Source: Caldifarciminota bacterium
GTDB taxonomy: Bacteria > Hydrothermota > Hydrothermia > LBFQ01
DNA length: 44,245 nt
Assembly (NCBI GenBank): GCA_015490465.1
Contig: WFXS01000005.1
Location: forward strand, 1 to 44,245
Direction: 5' to 3'
Under the pieces are notes generated by a model that saw nothing but the letters and a program-made list of their open reading frames with translations, was not told the origin of the DNA and made no database searches. Each line of letters begins with the position of its first letter. Position 1 is the first letter of the stretch. This document shows, one piece after another, positions 26,230-33,381 of this stretch. Position numbers and translations under genes: made by a program.

Positions 26230-26304
26230 CGGGGCGTAGCGCAGCCTGGTCAGCGCGCCCGGTTCGGGACCGGGAGGTCCCGGGTTCAAATCCCGGCGCC
26301 CCGA
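26230..26304 (+). tRNA. tRNA-Pro (anticodon CGG)
   Basis: A complete cloverleaf: acceptor CGGGGCG/CGCCCCG, D-stem GCGC/GCGC, anticodon stem CCCGG/CCGGG with loop TTCGGGA, and T-arm CCGGG-TTCAAAT-CCCGG. The discriminator is A. CCA is not encoded. A TTTTTT run follows about 40 bases later, just before cmk. Confidence 0.95.
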
Positions 26305-26345
26305 CTTAACCACAGTACGGTATTTTTTCGGAATCTGAAAGTAAG

Positions 26346-27020
26346 ATGGAGAGTAAGGATATAGTGATTGCCATAGATGGGCCTTCAGGGGTCGGAAAGA
26401 CCACCGTTGCAAGGATGGTAGCCGACCGCCTCGGACTTAAGGCGGTCAGTACGGGGGCGCTCTATAGGGCGGTGGCCCTTCACTTCCTCAGGAGGGGTCT
26501 CAGCCCCGAAAATCCGGAGGACGTTAAAAAGGGCCTGAAGGATCTGAACGTCCATCAGGAGTACATCAACGGCGAAATAAGGACCTTTTTAAACGGCGAG
26601 GACGTTACGGATAGCCTGGATACGGTTGAGGTGTCGGACATGGCCTCCCGTGTGGCCGCGGTGAAGGATGTGAGGGAGTTCCTTCTTGACGTCCAGAGAA
26701 GGCTGGCGGAAGGTGGGGCGGTGGTGGAGGGCAGGGATATAGGCACGGTGGTGCTTCCCGATGCGGACGTCAAGATATTCCTGGACGCTTCCACCGGGGA
26801 GAGGGCGCGCAGGAGGTACGAACAGTTAAGGGCGGAAGGGGTAAACGTCTCCTACGAGCAGGCGTTAGAGGACGTAAAGAGCAGGGACATAAGGGATTCG
26901 TCCCGTACCGTGGCTCCACTGCGCAGGGCCGAGGACGCTATCTACGTGGACACCACCCATCTAACGGTTGAGGAGGTTGTCAACCGTATAATCAAAATCG
27001 TAAGGGAGCTGGTGCCATGA
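26346..27020 (+). CDS. cmk: cytidylate kinase
   Basis: 224 residues. It phosphorylates CMP and dCMP with ATP in pyrimidine salvage. The P-loop GPSGVGKT lies at 12-19. STGALYRAVALHF, VEGRDIGTVVLPDADVKIFL and SRTVAPLRRAEDA are hallmark regions of bacterial Cmk, including the arginines that bind CMP. Length is normal. It is read in the same direction as tRNA-Pro, 41 bases downstream, and may share its transcript. The coaE ATG overlaps its stop (ATGA). Confidence 0.94.
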   Translation: MESKDIVIAIDGPSGVGKTTVARMVADRLGLKAVSTGALYRAVALHFLRRGLSPENPEDVKKGLKDLNVHQEYINGEIRTFLNGEDVTDSLDTVEVSDMASRVAAVKDVREFLLDVQRRLAEGGAVVEGRDIGTVVLPDADVKIFLDASTGERARRRYEQLRAEGVNVSYEQALEDVKSRDIRDSSRTVAPLRRAEDAIYVDTTHLTVEEVVNRIIKIVRELVP

Positions 27021-27628
27021 AGATACTCATAGGTCTTACAGGGAACGCGGGGGCCGGGAAGAGTACGGTGGCCCGGATGTTTGAGGAACTGGGCTTTACG
27101 GTTATAGATGCGGACAAGGAGGCACACAAGGTTTTAACCCATCCGAAGGTCGTTGAATTTCTCAGGAAAAATCTGCCCGAAGCCATTAAAGAGGACGGCA
27201 CAATAGACAGGGGAGTACTGGGGGAAAAGGTCTTTACCGATCCGGACTTCAAGGAGAAGTTTGAGAAGGTTATCCGCCCTCTCGTCTTAGAGCAGATAAA
27301 GGGATCCATAGAGAAGTCTGCCGCCCGCGTGATAATGGTGGATGCGGCTCTGTTGTTTGAGTACGGCGTGGCGGACGCCTTTGATACGATAATAGTGGTA
27401 TGGGCGCCCGAGGAGGAACTGGTAAGGCGTCTGGTTAAGAGGGGTGTGCCGGAGGAGAGGGCGAGGGCGATACTCGCGGCTCAGATGCCACAGGAGGAGA
27501 AGGTTAAACGGGCGGACTTCGTAATCCGCAACTACGGCTCAATAGAGGACGTGAGGAAACAGGTGGAACAGGTGGCGCAGGTTATAATGCGGAAGATAGA
27601 GGAGGTGGAACTCTCCTGGTACCTCTGA
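27017..27628 (+). CDS. coaE: dephospho-CoA kinase
   Basis: 203 residues with the P-loop GNAGAGKS in the first 16. The last step of coenzyme A synthesis, phosphorylation of the 3' hydroxyl of dephospho-CoA, is its expected reaction. VIDADKEAHKVL, the conserved aspartate region of CoaE, is present near 35-46, as are DAALLFEYGVADAFD and RRLVKRGVPEERARAIL. The gene is translationally coupled to cmk. The tRNA-Arg gene follows 21 bases after its stop. Confidence 0.93.
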   Translation: MKILIGLTGNAGAGKSTVARMFEELGFTVIDADKEAHKVLTHPKVVEFLRKNLPEAIKEDGTIDRGVLGEKVFTDPDFKEKFEKVIRPLVLEQIKGSIEKSAARVIMVDAALLFEYGVADAFDTIIVVWAPEEELVRRLVKRGVPEERARAILAAQMPQEEKVKRADFVIRNYGSIEDVRKQVEQVAQVIMRKIEEVELSWYL

Positions 27629-27634
27629 CGTCCT

Positions 27635-27640
27635 TAAAAT
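27635..27640 (+). promoter_or_regulatory. -10 element of tRNA-Arg
   Basis: TAAAAT, 9 bases before the mature tRNA 5' end, so almost no 5' trailer would need removal. Confidence 0.45.
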
Positions 27641-27649
27641 TACACCCTC

Positions 27650-27723
27650 GCGCCCGTAGCTCAGCAGGATAGAGCGTCGGTCTCCGGAACCGAAGGTCGG
27701 GGGTTCAAGTCCCCCCGGGCGCG
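27650..27723 (+). tRNA. tRNA-Arg (anticodon CCG)
   Basis: Acceptor GCGCCCG/CGGGCGC, D-arm GCTC/GAGC, anticodon stem TCGGT/ACCGA with loop CTCCGGA, T-arm GGGGG-TTCAAGT-CCCCC. Discriminator G, no encoded CCA. A TTTTTT run at about 27732 is a likely terminator. Confidence 0.95.
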
Positions 27724-27735
27724 CTTTGCTCTTTT

Positions 27736-28320
27736 TTATCTCCCCTGGGACGCGGGGGCTTTGAATACTTCTTCAACTTTGACCTTAAGACCTTTCAGAA
27801 CACACGATTCAACCTCACCTTTTTCTACGGCAATAGAGTGGAGGGTATATTTACCGTCCTTCAGGCACCAGACCTCAATTACCCTTTCGCCGGGCAGGAC
27901 GATCCAGTACTCTTTGACACCGTGTTTTTCGTAAAGAGAGAACTTCTCGTACCTGTCCCTTACGTAGCTCGTAGGTGAGACTATCTCAACCACAAGGTCG
28001 GGGGGGCCGAACAGCCTACCTCGTTTGATGTTCTTCAGGTTATCGTTGGATATGAAAACTACATCCGGCTGGACGACCACCGTTTCCGACAGGATGACGT
28101 CAAAAGGAGAGGGCAGGATTTTACCCATCGCCTTCGTCTTTACGAAAGTATGCAATATAGAAGCCAGCTCCATAACTATACTCTGATGCTCAAACCCCGA
28201 TGCCGGCATCCCTTCCAACCTCCCGTTTATGAGTTCGTACCGCTTTTCATCTTCAAGGCGAAGGTAGTCCTCGTAGGTTAGAACCCTTTCCTTCGGCCTA
28301 TCAACTACCGTTCCCTTCAT
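27736..28320 (-). CDS. Uma2-family endonuclease-like protein (copy 6, isolated)
   Basis: 194 residues with the full Uma2 core: VVVQPDVVFIS, PDLVVEIVSPTSYVRDRYEK, EKHGVKEYWIV. It carries a C-terminal extension (KAPASQGR) that the other copies lack, where its 3' end runs up to the tRNA-Arg terminator. Its 5' flank, including the -10 box and ribosome site, repeats that of copy 5. The gene is wedged between tRNA-Arg and the DUF2723 gene, consistent with arrival as a duplicated cassette. Confidence 0.85.
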   Translation of the reverse strand: MKGTVVDRPKERVLTYEDYLRLEDEKRYELINGRLEGMPASGFEHQSIVMELASILHTFVKTKAMGKILPSPFDVILSETVVVQPDVVFISNDNLKNIKRGRLFGPPDLVVEIVSPTSYVRDRYEKFSLYEKHGVKEYWIVLPGERVIEVWCLKDGKYTLHSIAVEKGEVESCVLKGLKVKVEEVFKAPASQGR

Positions 28321-28374
28321 AGTTAACCTCCCGTATTCTAAGGGCGATGGCGAGAACTTTCAACGCCCGAACAG
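28321..28374 (-). repeat. Uma2 5' flank, second copy, fused to the DUF2723 gene
   Basis: About 54 bases matching 24052-24104 with about five differences. It includes a fossil of the purH ending (CTGTTCGGGCGTTGA against CTGTTCAGGCACTA). Here it encodes the last 11 or so residues of the DUF2723 protein. Confidence 0.75.
28335..28340 (-). promoter_or_regulatory. -10 element of Uma2 copy 6
   Basis: TAGAAT, 14 bases before the ATG at 28320. Its first three bases are the TAG stop of the DUF2723 gene. Confidence 0.5.
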
Positions 28375-29768
28375 TCGCACCTCACACGGTAGAGGAAACC
28401 ATCCCCGTAGTTTTCAAGGGAACACCCCTCCCTTTTTAAGGCACGTTCGTAGTCCCTCTCAACCATTATCACCTCAAGACCCGGAGGTGGATTTGCCCTG
28501 TGCAGGAGGACGGCGTTCATGCTGTCGGGGTAGGGTGTGAACGTACACAGGTACCTGCGGACGGCTTTCGGGTTGAAGAAGTATATCGGGTACACCCCCT
28601 TCGTATAGAGCCTCTCGCCGAGGGTGTAGTACATCAACCTCTGCCTGTAGTTGTAGGAGTTCTTACTTACGACGGCGACACTATCAAGGGAGAACAGATG
28701 ACTTCTCCACACTCCATCAATCCTCTCGTTCCCAACTTTTTCCTTCATAGACTTCTTGAAGGACAGGAAGGCCTGAAGGGCTATTACCGGTAAGATGATA
28801 GGCAGGGTAAACTTCCTCAATCTCCCTTCGTTCAAGGACGCGGACGCCAGCAGAACGGCGGGCGGAATGGCCATCAAAAAGTAGTCGTATATGTCCGGTA
28901 TGTGGTACAGGGTCCCCACCGCCATCACGAGGGCGAGGGACAGGAAGGATGCCAGCACCCATCTCCTGCCGATGTACCGAAGGTAGAAAAGGAGCAGGAG
29001 CAAGGAGACGGACAGAGCCTTTGCCATAAGCTCAAGAGACCTTACGAACGCCTTCAGATTCGCCTCTGCGTTGAGAACGTCCATATGGCTCCTGAAACCC
29101 TCACCCCTTATGACTGACAGAAGTTCCCGCAGGTTCCCGGCACGGCTCTCAACGTAGAGGGCATCCGGCCACTTCGTGAAGAAGATTATCAGGAGGTACG
29201 GTAGGTAAGCGATAACGAAGAATATCAGGATTAAAGGGAGCTCCTTAACTCTCGGCCTGCCGAGGAGGAGGTAAAAGGGAAGCACCACTACGGCGAGAGG
29301 ATGATGGGACAGGGAAAGGGCGAAGAGGAACCAGGCAACGAGCCTGCTCCCTCTGACTACGAGGAAGTAGAGACCGAGGGAGGACAGGAAGAGGAGGAAA
29401 GTGTACACTTCCGCCGTCGTGGAGTGCCTTACGAAGATGCGCGTTGTGGCCAGGACGAGGACGACCGCGGCGATATGGAGCGGTTTACCTCCGAGGCTCT
29501 CGGCTACCCGCCAGAGGAAGTAAAGCGATGCCAGAGACAGGACAACCTGAAGGAGGTTCGCGGCGAGGGCGGGCGTTCCGAAGGGCAGGAGCCATTCCCA
29601 CGCGTGAAGCAGAACGACCATCAGAGGATAACCGGGGTTGTGGGCTGTCCCCCATACCGTTGACAGGAACTGGAACTTTGCACTATCTCCGATATGGGAC
29701 GGCGACCCCGTAAGTAGTACACCGAAGTACAGGAGGAGGAAGAAACCCACCCCCGCCTTCCATCTCAT
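28338..29768 (-). CDS. DUF2723-family membrane protein (GT-C-like)
   Basis: 476 residues with about ten to twelve transmembrane helices. GDSAKFQFLSTVWGTAHNPG near 27-46 is the DUF2723 signature: an acidic loop after helix 1, then a short His/Pro motif, as in GT-C glycosyltransferases. The C-terminal about 110 residues are soluble and probably periplasmic. It may glycosylate proteins or envelope glycans, but the family is uncharacterised. The ATG overlaps the stop of the DUF4476 gene. The last residues (CSGVESSRHRP) derive from the duplicated Uma2 5' flank, so the original C-terminus was replaced. Confidence 0.78.
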   Translation of the reverse strand: MRWKAGVGFFLLLYFGVLLTGSPSHIGDSAKFQFLSTVWGTAHNPGYPLMVVLLHAWEWLLPFGTPALAANLLQVVLSLASLYFLWRVAESLGGKPLHIAAVVLVLATTRIFVRHSTTAEVYTFLLFLSSLGLYFLVVRGSRLVAWFLFALSLSHHPLAVVVLPFYLLLGRPRVKELPLILIFFVIAYLPYLLIIFFTKWPDALYVESRAGNLRELLSVIRGEGFRSHMDVLNAEANLKAFVRSLELMAKALSVSLLLLLFYLRYIGRRWVLASFLSLALVMAVGTLYHIPDIYDYFLMAIPPAVLLASASLNEGRLRKFTLPIILPVIALQAFLSFKKSMKEKVGNERIDGVWRSHLFSLDSVAVVSKNSYNYRQRLMYYTLGERLYTKGVYPIYFFNPKAVRRYLCTFTPYPDSMNAVLLHRANPPPGLEVIMVERDYERALKREGCSLENYGDGFLYRVRCDCSGVESSRHRP

Positions 29769-30727
29769 CTATCGTGTTCCCTGTCGTACTTCTCAACCCA
29801 TTTTCTCAGCTCCCGCTTTGAGGAAGGGAACGTGAAGGCTTCGTACACTATGAAGAAGTTCTCCGGATCAACCACCCTCGGGTAGAGGAGTTTGGCCACC
29901 TTTAAGCGGTCGTCCTCAAAGACGAACTCCTTGAGAATCTGAAGAACCTGCTGCGATGTGAAGTAGTTCTTAGACGCCGCCTCCCTCACGATGGAGTACT
30001 TCTCGTCGGGAAAGGGTTCTTCCTCTAACATCCGCAGAAGGGAAGCGAAGGCCCGTGGAGGCATGGGTTCCTTCCGGGGTTCCTCTCCCATCTTAACCGC
30101 AAGGATGTTCTCCATGTCTTCCTTCACCTCAACCTTAACGGTCTTCTTCCGTCTTCCGCATCTGACCTCAACGGCGTAGAAGCCGGGTTTCAGGTGTACG
30201 CCGGTGGGGAGGGTGGCCCTGTGGACGGTCTTACCTCTCTCCGTCTTTATAGAAACCTTACATCCGGTGGGTTCCTTGACCTTCAGGTAGGTGCGTTTGT
30301 GGGGACGGCGTATCATCACGTAATCTTCGGTTTCCTCCTTCTCTTCAACCTTCTCCTCCTCTTTGCTCAGGTATTTGACGTAGAGGACGTTACTCATGCC
30401 CGCCTTCACCTCAACCTTATCGCTCCAGGAGTAGCCCTTATAGCTCATGGAGACGAAGTAGACCCCCGGCTTCATTCTTCGCATCACGGGGACCTTTCCG
30501 GAGTATATCAACCTCTTGCCGTCCTCCGCGTATATCCCGAGGAAGGCCCCGGTCGGGTAGGGGACGACGAAACGGGTTTCTCCGTTCTTCGTCCGGTATA
30601 TTACGTAGGACTCCGTCTCCTGAACCTCGTCGTAGGTCTCCTTGATCTCCGGGAAGGTTATCTCAACCCTCCCTTTATCCTCGTCTATCTCAACACGCAC
30701 ACTCTGGGCTAAGAGGAGAATCAGCAT
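29765..30727 (-). CDS. exported PEGA-like protein with C-terminal DUF4476 domain
   Basis: 320 residues. The only possible start gives MLILLLAQS, a very short uncharged signal segment; a TAA within the -10 hexamer closes the frame upstream. Two PEGA-like modules follow, each ending PGVYFVSMSYKGYSWSDKVE or PGFYAVEVRCGRRKKTVKVE, separated by an acidic stretch (KEEEKVEEKEETED). Residues about 225-315 fit DUF4476: ASLLRMLEEEPFPDEKYSI, YFTSQQVLQILKEFVFEDD, AKLLYPRVVDPENFFIVYEA. The protein is probably periplasmic or surface exposed. It is the first gene of a unit with the DUF2723 protein. Confidence 0.75.
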   Translation of the reverse strand: MLILLLAQSVRVEIDEDKGRVEITFPEIKETYDEVQETESYVIYRTKNGETRFVVPYPTGAFLGIYAEDGKRLIYSGKVPVMRRMKPGVYFVSMSYKGYSWSDKVEVKAGMSNVLYVKYLSKEEEKVEEKEETEDYVMIRRPHKRTYLKVKEPTGCKVSIKTERGKTVHRATLPTGVHLKPGFYAVEVRCGRRKKTVKVEVKEDMENILAVKMGEEPRKEPMPPRAFASLLRMLEEEPFPDEKYSIVREAASKNYFTSQQVLQILKEFVFEDDRLKVAKLLYPRVVDPENFFIVYEAFTFPSSKRELRKWVEKYDREHDR

Positions 30728-30736
30728 AACGGTTAT

Positions 30737-30742
30737 ATTTTA
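30737..30742 (-). promoter_or_regulatory. -10 element of the PEGA/DUF4476 gene
   Basis: TAAAAT on the minus strand, 9 bases before the ATG at 30727. Confidence 0.5.
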
Positions 30743-30931
30743 ACCCTGAATTAACTTCGGCGTTGTTATGTCCGAAGTTGAAGAAATACCGAATTGGCGT
30801 TGTACGAACGGTACACCGGTGCGTTCCTCATCCCGTATCACAATCACAGTCAAGAAATTCCACTTTCACCACTATTGTTCCGGTATGGTAGAACTATAGT
30901 TCACCTAACGGGGTCCCCTTCCCGGTTTACC

Positions 30932-30967
30932 GGCGATATTGCTCCGGTATACAGGAATAACTGGGTC
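30932..30967 (+). repeat. short interspersed repeat, copy B
   Basis: ATATTGCTCCGGTATACAGG is its core. It resembles 38233-38268 (same strand) and 33087-33122 (opposite strand). It lies in the 247-base spacer 30728-30974, which otherwise shows no gene; one open frame there has no family features. Confidence 0.35.
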
Positions 30968-30974
30968 TTCCCCG

Positions 30975-33317
30975 CTACCTCACTACTACGAACTTACCCG
31001 TAGCGAAACCCCTCTCCGTCAGTACGGATACGAAGTACAGGCCCTCCGGCAGATCCGATACGTTGAGTACGAACTCGGTCTCTCCGACGCTCAGGTTGCT
31101 GCTGACCTTCTCTTCCCTTACAAGGTAGCCGGAGGCGGAGTATATTCTGAAAGCCACGTAGTCAGCCGGGTAGGGACTTTCAACCACGAAGGTTATCCTC
31201 CTGTGCCGCCCCTTTGAGTAGGGGTTGGGGTATACCTTCGCTATCCGCATTCCGGATCCGGTCGGCTCCACCTCAAAAGGTTCGGCCGTCGCCAGGGCGT
31301 AGGCGTCGGGCATGCCGTACCCGGTAAGAAAGTTGGGTGTGGTGTATCCGGGAAGCTGGTAAGCCGTCTCAAGGAGTTTCTGCCGCAGTTTCGCCATATC
31401 CCACGACGGGTGGACCTCAAGGGCCAGGGCCAGCGCCCCGACCGTTAGAGGGGCGGAGTATGAGGTTCCGGAAACGTTGACCAGAGGGAAGGAGTCGTCC
31501 ACTGCCACTACCGTGAAGGGTGCGGCGACCTCCGGCTTTACCCTCCCGTCCGCTGAAGGACCAAAGGCGGACCGGTTCGCCGGTAGCCACGCACCGGAGA
31601 CGGAGTCCCATATCACACCGCTAACGGCCACTATATCGTAGGCGTCGGCCGGGGCCGTAAGGGTCGTGTCCCCGGTACGGGGATCGGGCAGGGGTCTGTT
31701 CCCGACGTTCCCCATGGAGGCCACCACTAACACCCCTCGCCTCAGGGCCTGGGAAAAGGCGCGGGAGGATACGGCCGTCTTCCCGTCCATCATATCCTTC
31801 GTATAGCCCAGATCCGCACCGTAGCCGAGACTAACGTTCACTATCTGAACCCCTCTCCGGGCGGCCCACTCCAGGGCCGCTACCAGAAAGTCCTCCTCTA
31901 TGCGGTTTTCCCACACGCTCCCCGTATCCGTTCTCCCTACCTTCTCCGTCTTAGCGAGGTAGTAGGTCGCACCCGGAGCCACACCTATGAGCCTCCCCTC
32001 TATGTACCCGGCGAGGACGGAAAGGACGCGGGTTCCGTGGTACTTTCCAATACCGTACGTGGGCGCCTCGGCTATAGTGTCTCCCCTCGCTCTGAATATG
32101 AGCCTACCGTTAACGAAGTAGGGTTTATCGCAGGAGGTCCACCCGTACGTGCCGAGGAGGTTGCCGAGGGTGTCGTACACGGCGATGTGGTCCTCCTCAG
32201 GGACGGCCACCTTTGCACCGCTGAAACCGATGCTGCTGAGCATGGGGACGGAGGTTATGGGGCGGCCAGAGACGAAGGCGGTGTCGTTCCGTACGTAGGC
32301 TATCTTCCCGCTCGCGTATACCGGATAGAACCCCTCTCCCTCAACCGTTACGTCCGTACGGGTCATCCTGAAGATGGTATCACCGTCCGAGAAGATGAGG
32401 GTGTCCCCCTTTATGGACATACCCCCGAATCCGTTCACGTTCTTTGAGTTCCAGCACAAGAGACCGGAGGAGTAGTAGCACAGTTTAACGCTGTCTCCGC
32501 TAAATATCCCGAGAGTGAGGGTGTCGGTTATGGTATCCATAACGGCCTTCTGGCCACCCGTGAGCGTCCTTATATCGTTTATGGTGTCGTTGACCGTGTC
32601 TATCGTCCCCATCTTCAGGTTACCGAAACCGGAGGTCCATACGAGGAATATGCTGTCTCCCAGCTGAGCGAGGGAGGGGTTGTACTCGTATCCTATCTGG
32701 ACGTTCTTTAGGGTCCAGGAGCTATCGTCGTTCAACACGTAGAGGTAGAGGTTCCAGGCACGGGTATTTACACCCTGAAGGGCCTTCTCGTCTGCTCCGG
32801 CGTATACGCACACGTACGCCGTAGAAAGGCGGTCGCAGTCGTAGGAGTGTACGTAAAAGGGGATGATCACGGGGACGGGAATCTGGAAATCTTCCATCAT
32901 GAGGCGGTCCCCGCTGTTGAAGTCCATCTGATCTCCCACCTTTACACCGAAGAGGGCGGGGTTGCTCAGGTCAAAACCGGTATCAAATATCCCGATTTTC
33001 ACCCCCTTTCCCGTTATACCCATGGAGTGCAGGGTGTCCGCCTTAACGGCCTCCACCTGCCTCTGGGATTCCCCGTAGTTGTAGGAGAAAATATTGTTCC
33101 GGTTAACCGGAGTTATATTGCCCCCGGAGCGCCTAACGTTAAATATGCGTACCGGTGTCCTATGCGGGTTAAGGCGAAACTTTGCAGGTGTATTGTCCTC
33201 GTTGAACCAGAAAAAGGAGTACCTACCCGTCCACGTGGACTTTGTACGCATATAAAGTGAGTAGCTTTCAGCGTAAGGCACCTCACTCGCCTTCAGGTTT
33301 ACCCAGAGCGGTACCAT
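30975..33317 (-). CDS. secreted subtilisin-like protease with large insert and sorting domain
   Basis: 780 residues. The S8 catalytic triad is D112 (GVKIGIFDTGFD), H428 (YHGTRVLSVLAG) and S619 (SGTSYSAP), with oxyanion asparagine N537 in ASMGN. Subtilases usually have about 35-40 residues between D and H; here there are 316. The extra about 275 residues carry repeated strand motifs (GDSIFLVWTSG, KGDTLIFSDGDTI, SGKIAYVRNDTAFVSG, NGRLIFRARGDTI) like a beta-propeller. The C-terminus (VYPNPYSKG, then FRIYSASGYLVREE and GLYFVSVLTERG) is a type IX-like sorting domain. The N-terminus, MVPLWVNLKA, is unusual for a signal peptide. Probably a surface or secreted protease. Confidence 0.85.
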   Translation of the reverse strand: MVPLWVNLKASEVPYAESYSLYMRTKSTWTGRYSFFWFNEDNTPAKFRLNPHRTPVRIFNVRRSGGNITPVNRNNIFSYNYGESQRQVEAVKADTLHSMGITGKGVKIGIFDTGFDLSNPALFGVKVGDQMDFNSGDRLMMEDFQIPVPVIIPFYVHSYDCDRLSTAYVCVYAGADEKALQGVNTRAWNLYLYVLNDDSSWTLKNVQIGYEYNPSLAQLGDSIFLVWTSGFGNLKMGTIDTVNDTINDIRTLTGGQKAVMDTITDTLTLGIFSGDSVKLCYYSSGLLCWNSKNVNGFGGMSIKGDTLIFSDGDTIFRMTRTDVTVEGEGFYPVYASGKIAYVRNDTAFVSGRPITSVPMLSSIGFSGAKVAVPEEDHIAVYDTLGNLLGTYGWTSCDKPYFVNGRLIFRARGDTIAEAPTYGIGKYHGTRVLSVLAGYIEGRLIGVAPGATYYLAKTEKVGRTDTGSVWENRIEEDFLVAALEWAARRGVQIVNVSLGYGADLGYTKDMMDGKTAVSSRAFSQALRRGVLVVASMGNVGNRPLPDPRTGDTTLTAPADAYDIVAVSGVIWDSVSGAWLPANRSAFGPSADGRVKPEVAAPFTVVAVDDSFPLVNVSGTSYSAPLTVGALALALEVHPSWDMAKLRQKLLETAYQLPGYTTPNFLTGYGMPDAYALATAEPFEVEPTGSGMRIAKVYPNPYSKGRHRRITFVVESPYPADYVAFRIYSASGYLVREEKVSSNLSVGETEFVLNVSDLPEGLYFVSVLTERGFATGKFVVVR
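33087..33122 (-). repeat. short interspersed repeat, copy C (inside the subtilase gene)
   Basis: On the minus strand it reads ATATAACTCCGGTTAACCGG in its core and encodes NITPVNRNN near residue 67 of the protease. It resembles copies A and B with about eight mismatches in 30. Confidence 0.3.
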
Positions 33318-33324
33318 AGAGACT

Positions 33325-33330
33325 ATTATA
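33325..33330 (-). promoter_or_regulatory. -10 element of the subtilase gene
   Basis: TATAAT on the minus strand, 7 bases before the ATG at 33317; divergent from the promoter at 33365. Confidence 0.55.
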
Positions 33331-33364
33331 TTCCCGTACGTCTGTCGGGCGATTTTGCCCCCTG

Positions 33365-33370
33365 TATAAT
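33365..33370 (+). promoter_or_regulatory. -10 element of the polysaccharide export gene
   Basis: TATAAT, 11 bases before the ATG at 33382. Confidence 0.55.
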
Positions 33371-33381
33371 AACCTGCTTAC

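Noticed and set aside
27650-28320. Integrated element at tRNA-Arg
   Set aside because: No integrase and no duplicated tRNA 3' end were seen; the Uma2 copy there is better explained by duplication of a local cassette.
30794-31003. A 69-codon open frame across the spacer and the end of the subtilase gene
   Set aside because: No family features, no -10 hexamer at the usual spacing, and it overlaps the sorting domain of the protease on the other strand.
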